A stretch of DNA of 9,955 nucleotides from positions 1 to 9,955 of the forward strand of contig QHBQ01000209.1 in NCBI GenBank assembly GCA_003243865.1, given 5' to 3'. Under the pieces are notes generated by a model. That model was not told where the DNA came from, made no database searches, and worked only from the letters and a program-made list of their open reading frames with translations. Below, piece by piece: positions 6,186-9,955 of the stretch. The DNA is from Candidatus Chloroheliales bacterium. GTDB lineage: Bacteria > Chloroflexota > Chloroflexia > QHBQ01. The stretch's first letter is position 1, and each line of letters starts with the position of its first letter. Made by a program: the position numbers and the translations under genes.

Positions 6186-6698
6186 ATGAAGATTAGCCTG
6201 ATCCAGGGCGACATCAGCCAGGCGGAGGCCGACGCGCTAGTGAATGCGGCGAACAATGAGCTATGGATGGGCAGCGGGGTGGCGGGTGCGCTGCGTCGTG
6301 CCGCCGGGCCAGAGGTCGAGCGTGAGGCAATCAGCAAGGGGCCAATCAAGGTTGGCGAGGCGGTAGCGACCGGCGCGGGCCAACTGGCGGCGCATGGCGT
6401 GAAGTACATCATCCATGCGGCGGCGATGGGCGCCAGGGCACGGGCCAGCGAACGCAGCGTACACGAGGCGACCCTAAACAGCTTGCGCGAGGCGGAGCGG
6501 CTGGCGGTTAAGCGCATCGCCTTCCCGGCGCTGGGCGCGGGCGTGGGTGGCTACGATCTGCGCAACTGTGCTAAAACGATGCTTGGTGCGGTGCGCGAGT
6601 ACGCCGCGCAATATCCGGCCAGCAGCATCGAGGAGGTTATTTTTGTGCTGCGGTGTGATGAAGCGTATCGAGTGTTCGCTGCGGCAATGAGCGATTAA
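6186..6698 (+). CDS. Macro-domain (ADP-ribose-binding) protein
   Basis: This 170-aa protein is a single macro domain of normal length. GDIS (8-11) carries the adenine-contacting Asp9. ALVNAANN (17-24) holds the conserved Asn loop. GSGVAGALRRAAG (29-41) is the distal-ribose loop, and PALGAGVGG (114-122) is the diphosphate loop. Macro domains bind ADP-ribose, O-acetyl-ADP-ribose or ADP-ribosylated proteins in the cytoplasm, and some hydrolyse these modifications. MacroD-type hydrolases have Asp in the GGGVDGAI loop. Here that residue is Ala33, as in AF1521-like domains, so binding or a different hydrolytic mechanism is likely. The ATG at 6186 gives the canonical MKISLIQGDI start. GGGG (6177-6180) is a plausible SD at 5 nt. 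No toxin or ADP-ribosyltransferase gene adjoins it, which argues against a DarTG-type module. Confidence 0.9.
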   Translation: MKISLIQGDISQAEADALVNAANNELWMGSGVAGALRRAAGPEVEREAISKGPIKVGEAVATGAGQLAAHGVKYIIHAAAMGARARASERSVHEATLNSLREAERLAVKRIAFPALGAGVGGYDLRNCAKTMLGAVREYAAQYPASSIEEVIFVLRCDEAYRVFAAAMSD

Positions 6699-6701
6699 CG
6701 A

Positions 6702-6752
6702 AAAACATGGGTCATCTTCAAAGCTCAGATTAGCAAAACATGAGTCATCCTC
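6702..6752 (+). repeat. Short direct repeat, two 18-bp copies
   Basis: AAAACATGGGTCATCTTC (6702-6719) and AAAACATGAGTCATCCTC (6735-6752) match at 16 of 18 positions with a 33-bp period. They start 4 nt after the macro-domain stop. The second copy contains the palindrome ATGA-G-TCAT. The function is unknown. Confidence 0.5.
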
Positions 6753-6779
6753 TAATTTGGGGAGGGCGACGAGCCACCC

Positions 6780-6933
6780 GGCCCTAAACCCCCAGCGGGG
6801 TTGGGGGAGAATCTCGACCATGCCAGATGCTCATCGTGACCGTTTACGATTTGCGGTGAGCGATCATGCTCACGGCTGGCATAGTTGAGTTTGCAAGATT
6901 CTCCCCCAACCCCCGCTGGGGGCTTAGTTGGCC
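6780..6933. repeat. Nested inverted-repeat element of about 154 bp (MITE- or REP-like)
   Basis: The outer arms (6780-6814 and 6896-6933) are long imperfect inverted repeats with the core CCCCCAGCGGGG-TTGGGGG-AGAATCT. Inside, ATGCCAG (6820-6826) pairs with CTGGCAT (6876-6882). TGCTCATCG (6828-6836) can pair with CGGTGAGCG (6854-6862), which can alternatively form TGAGC-GATCAT-GCTCA (6857-6872). The element can fold into one long structured hairpin. No ORF or clear target-site duplication is visible and no T-run follows. It fills most of the 288-nt gap between the macro-domain and membrane-protein genes. Confidence 0.65.
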
Positions 6934-6973
6934 AGCCTCTCCATTTGCGTGGGGCAAAGGAGATATTTAGATT

Positions 6974-6980
6974 GGGGGAG
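6974..6980 (+). promoter_or_regulatory. Shine-Dalgarno used to choose the membrane-protein start
   Basis: GGGGGAG lies 6 nt before the TTG at 6987. A competing AAAGGAG (6956-6962) lies 9 nt before an in-frame TTG at 6972. There is no ATG near the N-terminus, so a TTG start is likely, and the two choices differ by five residues. I see no convincing promoter in 6934-6986. Confidence 0.45.
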
Positions 6981-6986
6981 ATTTAT

Positions 6987-9955
6987 TTGGTCGAAGTGTC
7001 GGAGCAGGTAGAGGCACAACGCGGCCTCAAGCTCACATTGGGTGATGCGGGCTGGTGGCTGCGGCTGGTGGCCAGCTTCGTGCTGATCGGCTGGTTCGCG
7101 GCGGTGGCGTGGGGGATGCTGGGGTCATTCGACCTCATTGACCTGAGCCGCAAGCTACTCACCTTCGCGCCAAACGCGCCGCTGTCGCACATCTTTGCAG
7201 TGCCGCAATGGGATGCGCTCGTAGCTCATGCCCTGCTCTTGCTGGTCGCCACCTGGCTAACCGTGCTGGTTGGCGCAATTGGGGTGGGGGCGGGACGGCT
7301 GCTCGGCCTGTGCCTCGGCGATGAGCCGCCGCTACTCGGCATCGGGTTGGCGGGCGCGCTCGGCTACGCAGTGGTCTGCCTGCTCTTCACCTTGCTGACC
7401 CTGGCCGGGCTGCTCTACGACTGGCTGGTCTGGACGCTGACTATCGCCGCCTCGCTAGGCACGCTGCTCTGGCTGGCGCGACCGCGCTTGCTCGTTCCCT
7501 GGTGGCGACGGGACGCGCTAGGCGCAGCGCTGGGCCGCACCCTGGGCGAGGCGCGCCACCCAGGGCGCAACTTCGTGCCGCTTGTGCTGCTGTTGGCGAC
7601 TGCTCTCAGTGCACTGCTGGCGCTGGCAACTGCGCTGGCCCCGCCGGTGCTGTACGATACGATGCTCTATCACCTGGCCCTGCCCCGCCAGTACGTGGCC
7701 CATCACGGCTTCGTGCCGGTCTACAGCGAGATGGTGATAATGTTCGCTGAGGGTATGGAGTTCATCTACACCTGGCCGCTGTCCCTGTTCGGCGGCGACA
7801 ACTGGGCGGCAGGTTCGGTAGCCGGGCTGCTGCACTGGTGGATGGGCATCCTCACCGCGATGGGGGTATACGGCTTCTGCCGCGCGCTGGGCCTAAGCGG
7901 GCGGGTGGGGCTGCTGGCAGCGGCGACCTTCCTGGCGCAGCCCCTGGTCAATCGCGAGATCGGCACCGCCTACGTGGATGTCGGCACCGCCTTCTTCACT
8001 CTATTCTGTCTCTACGCCCTCTATCGCTGGTGGCAGAGCGAGCGCACTGGCTGGTTGACTGCCGCCGCGCTGCTGGCTGGCACGGCGGCAGCAGTCAAGG
8101 TGTTCGGCACCCCGCTCATCCTGGTGACAATGGTGGTGGTGGTGGGCAAGTGGTGGATCAAGCGTATAGGGCGTGATAAATCACGCCCCTACGCCGCCGA
8201 TGATGTAGGGGCGCAATTCATTGCGCCCGACACCTCGCCCAGCGAAGGTAATCGTCTTATTGAGCCAGGGCGTGATAAATCACGCCCCTACGCCGCCGAT
8301 GATGTAGGGGCGCAATTCATTGCGCCCATTGCCTCGCCCAGCGAAGGTAATCGTCTTATTGAACCAGGGCGTGATAAATCACGCCCCTACGCCGCCGATG
8401 ATGTAGGGGCGCAATTCATTGCGCCCGACACCTCGTCCAATGAGGGCAATGGCATTATTGAGCCAGGGCGTGATAAATCACGCCCCTACGCCGCCGATGA
8501 TGTAGGGGCGCAATTCATTGCGCCCGATGCCTCGCCCAGCGAAGGTAATCGTCTTATTGAGCCAGGGCGTGATAAATCACGCCCCTACGCCGCCGATGAT
8601 GTAGGGGCGCAATTCATTGCGCCCATTGCTGCACCAACTGCAACGCCCGTCCGCCTGGGCAAGTATTTGCGGCTGGCGGCTGTGACGGGGCTAATTGGCG
8701 GGCTGACCGCCTGCTACTCGTACATCACGAGCTGGATTGTGCTGGGCAACCCATTCTGGCCGGAATTGAACAACATCTTTCACGGCTGGAGCAGCCCGAT
8801 TGCCGATGCCAACTACAAGCAACTCGTCAGTTACCTCCACTCGGTTGACCAGGGGCCGATGAACTTCAGTCTGGGAGGGATGCTCAAATATCTGTTCTGG
8901 GACCTGTGGATGGACCAGGCTAGCCCGATAGCTGGCGGCATTAGCGTGCCGCGCACGGTGCCGGTGACGACTGCACTGCTGCCGGTTGCCCTGCTGCTAG
9001 GCGGCTGGGCGATCGTCAAGATGGTGCGCAGGCAGCAACCAGTGAAACAGGGGCAGGATGGTGGCAATGTAAGGGCGCAATTCATTGCGCCCCATCCTGC
9101 GCTATGGTGGGGGTTTGGCTATGCACTGGTGTTCACCGTCCTCTGGTTTCTGGTGCAAGGGCAGCGCCGCTACATCCTGTTCACCCTGCCGCTGGTGGCC
9201 GCCGGGCTGGGCTGGGTATACGAACGGCTACGGGCGAAGCTACCGCTGGCCGGGCTGGGCTTCAGCCTGTTCCTCGTCGTGCTGATGTATGTCGCTACTT
9301 TGTCGAACCTGGCGTTCGACAACCGCGCCTTCCCCAACGTTTATGGCTTCGTTGACGACCGCTTCTACATCCTCGAAGGGGCGACCATTCGCCTCGGCGA
9401 GGGCGGGCAGACGATGCTCTATCTCAACCGCGTTGCCCCGCCCGACCAGACGGTGCTGATTACCGAACTGACCGCTCCGCTCTACTACCTGGGTCGCGAT
9501 TATGTGATGAGCAATCCGGGCTGGGACGACTTCCTCTATTACGGCACGTTGAAGACGGCGGGCGACTTTCTCGTGCGGCTGAACCACTATAACGTCAGCT
9601 ACCTGGTAGATGTGCGCGAACAGAAGTATCTGGCGCCACTGATGCAGCAGGGGATGTGGCAAGGGCGCGATAAATATATGCACCTGGTCTACACCCAGGG
9701 CAACTGGTACACCTACCAGCGCGACGTGCCGCCACCCGCAACCGGCCTGAAGCTAGGGCCGGAGGCAGGGCGTGTCGGCGTAGTCGGCTTCGGCGGCGGG
9801 GTGCCGCCCGACCTGAACGCAATCAACCTCGACGGCCTCGACCGACTCAAGCTAGACACCCTGCGCGGGCTGAATACCATCGTAGTCAAGCGCAGCCTGC
9901 CACCATCTGTGGCCCACACCTACCTCGATGTGCTGGCGGTCTACGCGCCCGATGC
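6987..9955 (+). CDS. Polytopic GT-C/ArnT-like (GT39-like) membrane protein with in-frame repeat array; 3' end outside window
   Basis: One frame stays open from a TTG at 6987 to the window edge: 989 codons with no stop. The N-terminal two-thirds has roughly 12-15 hydrophobic segments, from WWLRLVASFVLIGWF to LGFSLFLVVLMYVATL. A soluble domain starts near residue 775. The loop after about the fifth segment has DTMLYHLALPRQY (Asp224, His229), resembling the D-x3-YHL segment of GT-C glycosyltransferases. These use polyprenyl-phosphate sugars to modify lipids or proteins outside the membrane, with the catalytic Asp in the first large external loop. Acceptor and donor are unknown. Residues 395-546 are five 33-residue repeats (GRDKSRPYAADDVGAQFIAP core) encoded by a palindromic DNA array. 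They follow VVVVGKWWIKR, so by the positive-inside rule they lie in a cytoplasmic loop. A related RAQFIAP occurs at 696-702. Without the insert the length would be more ordinary for the family. Confidence 0.75.
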   Translation, partial: MVEVSEQVEAQRGLKLTLGDAGWWLRLVASFVLIGWFAAVAWGMLGSFDLIDLSRKLLTFAPNAPLSHIFAVPQWDALVAHALLLLVATWLTVLVGAIGVGAGRLLGLCLGDEPPLLGIGLAGALGYAVVCLLFTLLTLAGLLYDWLVWTLTIAASLGTLLWLARPRLLVPWWRRDALGAALGRTLGEARHPGRNFVPLVLLLATALSALLALATALAPPVLYDTMLYHLALPRQYVAHHGFVPVYSEMVIMFAEGMEFIYTWPLSLFGGDNWAAGSVAGLLHWWMGILTAMGVYGFCRALGLSGRVGLLAAATFLAQPLVNREIGTAYVDVGTAFFTLFCLYALYRWWQSERTGWLTAAALLAGTAAAVKVFGTPLILVTMVVVVGKWWIKRIGRDKSRPYAADDVGAQFIAPDTSPSEGNRLIEPGRDKSRPYAADDVGAQFIAPIASPSEGNRLIEPGRDKSRPYAADDVGAQFIAPDTSSNEGNGIIEPGRDKSRPYAADDVGAQFIAPDASPSEGNRLIEPGRDKSRPYAADDVGAQFIAPIAAPTATPVRLGKYLRLAAVTGLIGGLTACYSYITSWIVLGNPFWPELNNIFHGWSSPIADANYKQLVSYLHSVDQGPMNFSLGGMLKYLFWDLWMDQASPIAGGISVPRTVPVTTALLPVALLLGGWAIVKMVRRQQPVKQGQDGGNVRAQFIAPHPALWWGFGYALVFTVLWFLVQGQRRYILFTLPLVAAGLGWVYERLRAKLPLAGLGFSLFLVVLMYVATLSNLAFDNRAFPNVYGFVDDRFYILEGATIRLGEGGQTMLYLNRVAPPDQTVLITELTAPLYYLGRDYVMSNPGWDDFLYYGTLKTAGDFLVRLNHYNVSYLVDVREQKYLAPLMQQGMWQGRDKYMHLVYTQGNWYTYQRDVPPPATGLKLGPEAGRVGVVGFGGGVPPDLNAINLDGLDRLKLDTLRGLNTIVVKRSLPPSVAHTYLDVLAVYAPD
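8169..8624 (+). repeat. Five-copy tandem array of a 60-bp palindromic element, 99-bp period, inside a gene
   Basis: The cores are at 8169-8228, 8268-8327, 8367-8426, 8466-8525 and 8565-8624 and are identical base for base. Each has hairpin A GGGCGTGATAAATCACGCCC (9-bp stem), then a 20-bp middle, then hairpin B GGGCGCAATTCATTGCGCCC (9-bp stem). CCCCTAC and GTAGGGG form an enclosing inverted repeat across the middle. Four 39-bp spacers separate the cores. Spacers 1, 2 and 4 are near-identical, and spacer 3 differs from spacer 1 at eight sites. Because 99 is a multiple of three, each unit adds exactly 33 residues. Of the three forward frames through the core, only the one used here lacks a stop. 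Confidence 0.95.
9073..9092 (+). repeat. Solitary hairpin B copy in the same gene
   Basis: GGGCGCAATTCATTGCGCCC is identical to hairpin B of the upstream array, preceded by GTAA instead of GTAG. It is read in the same phase, as AQFIAP. It lies in another presumed loop (GQDGGNVRAQFIAPHPALWWG) between hydrophobic segments. It looks like a partial or decayed copy of the 60-bp element. Confidence 0.85.

Noticed and set aside
6186..6698. DarTG-type toxin-antitoxin antitoxin
   Set aside because: The macro domain is not DarG-like in its loop sequences, lacks the C-terminal toxin-binding region and has no adjacent DarT-like ADP-ribosyltransferase.
6790..6808. G-quadruplex in the GGGG-TT-GGGGG arms
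   Set aside because: Each arm has only two consecutive G-runs on one strand, fewer than the four needed for an intramolecular quadruplex.
6780..6933. Rho-independent terminator of the macro-domain gene
   Set aside because: The inverted repeat is far too long and widely spaced, and no T-run follows the right arm. A role in termination cannot be excluded but is not supported.
7502..8176. Several short plus- and minus-strand ORFs inside 7502-8176
   Set aside because: They are out of frame with the continuous membrane-protein reading frame, which explains the region with hydrophobic segments and the GT-C-like motif.
8169..8624. CRISPR array
   Set aside because: The identical units are 60 bp and themselves double-hairpinned. 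The intervening 39-bp segments are largely the same sequence rather than unique spacers, and the whole array is an open coding frame. No cas gene is present.
9240..9683. 147-codon minus-strand ORF
   Set aside because: It lies opposite the C-terminal part of the membrane protein and has no supporting motif or ribosome binding site. It is a shadow ORF.

Overview
The window looks like GC-rich chromosomal DNA of a free-living bacterium. A Chloroflexota-type host is my guess, from the thiolase/DUF35 pair, the TTG start, the GT-C membrane protein and the dispersed palindromic repeats. No marker gene proves it. I see no rRNA, tRNA, CRISPR array, transposase or phage structural gene.

Layout. (1) 1-1740, minus strand: a two-gene acyl-CoA operon, an SCP2-type thiolase-like enzyme followed by a DUF35 Zn-ribbon/OB-fold partner cut by the left edge. 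The thiolase has Gly where the nucleophilic Cys should be. (2) 1741-1932: a compact divergent promoter region. Both strands carry a TTG-type -35 and a perfect TATAAT -10 at 17-bp spacing, with a small palindrome between them. (3) 1933-5488, plus strand: a tight run of three genes, an ABC/OLD-like AAA ATPase, a DUF4276 Toprim-like protein and a gamma-glutamyltransferase-family hydrolase, separated by only 2 nt each. The first two form an ATPase + Toprim pair resembling split OLD or PARIS-type defence modules and are partly AT-richer than their surroundings. (4) 5490-6011, minus strand: a DUF2867 protein. Its strong promoter is overlapped by two tandem GTGA-N6-TCAC-like operators. (5) 6186-6698, plus strand: a macro-domain (ADP-ribose-binding) protein. 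(6) 6699-6986: a non-coding gap with a short direct repeat and a roughly 150-bp nested inverted-repeat element. (7) 6987 to the right edge, plus strand: a very large polytopic GT-C/ArnT-like membrane protein that stays open to the window end.

The most striking feature is inside gene 7. Five copies of a 60-bp palindromic DNA element, identical to each other, are arrayed at an exact 99-bp period. The reading frame runs through all of them, adding about 150 residues to what topology suggests is a cytoplasmic loop. A sixth, partial copy sits in the same reading phase in a second loop about 450 bp downstream. This resembles in-gene palindromic elements such as those of Rickettsia, but as a tandem array in a membrane protein. 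The ATPase/DUF4276 pair, the Cys-less thiolase and the tandem operators are the other points worth attention.
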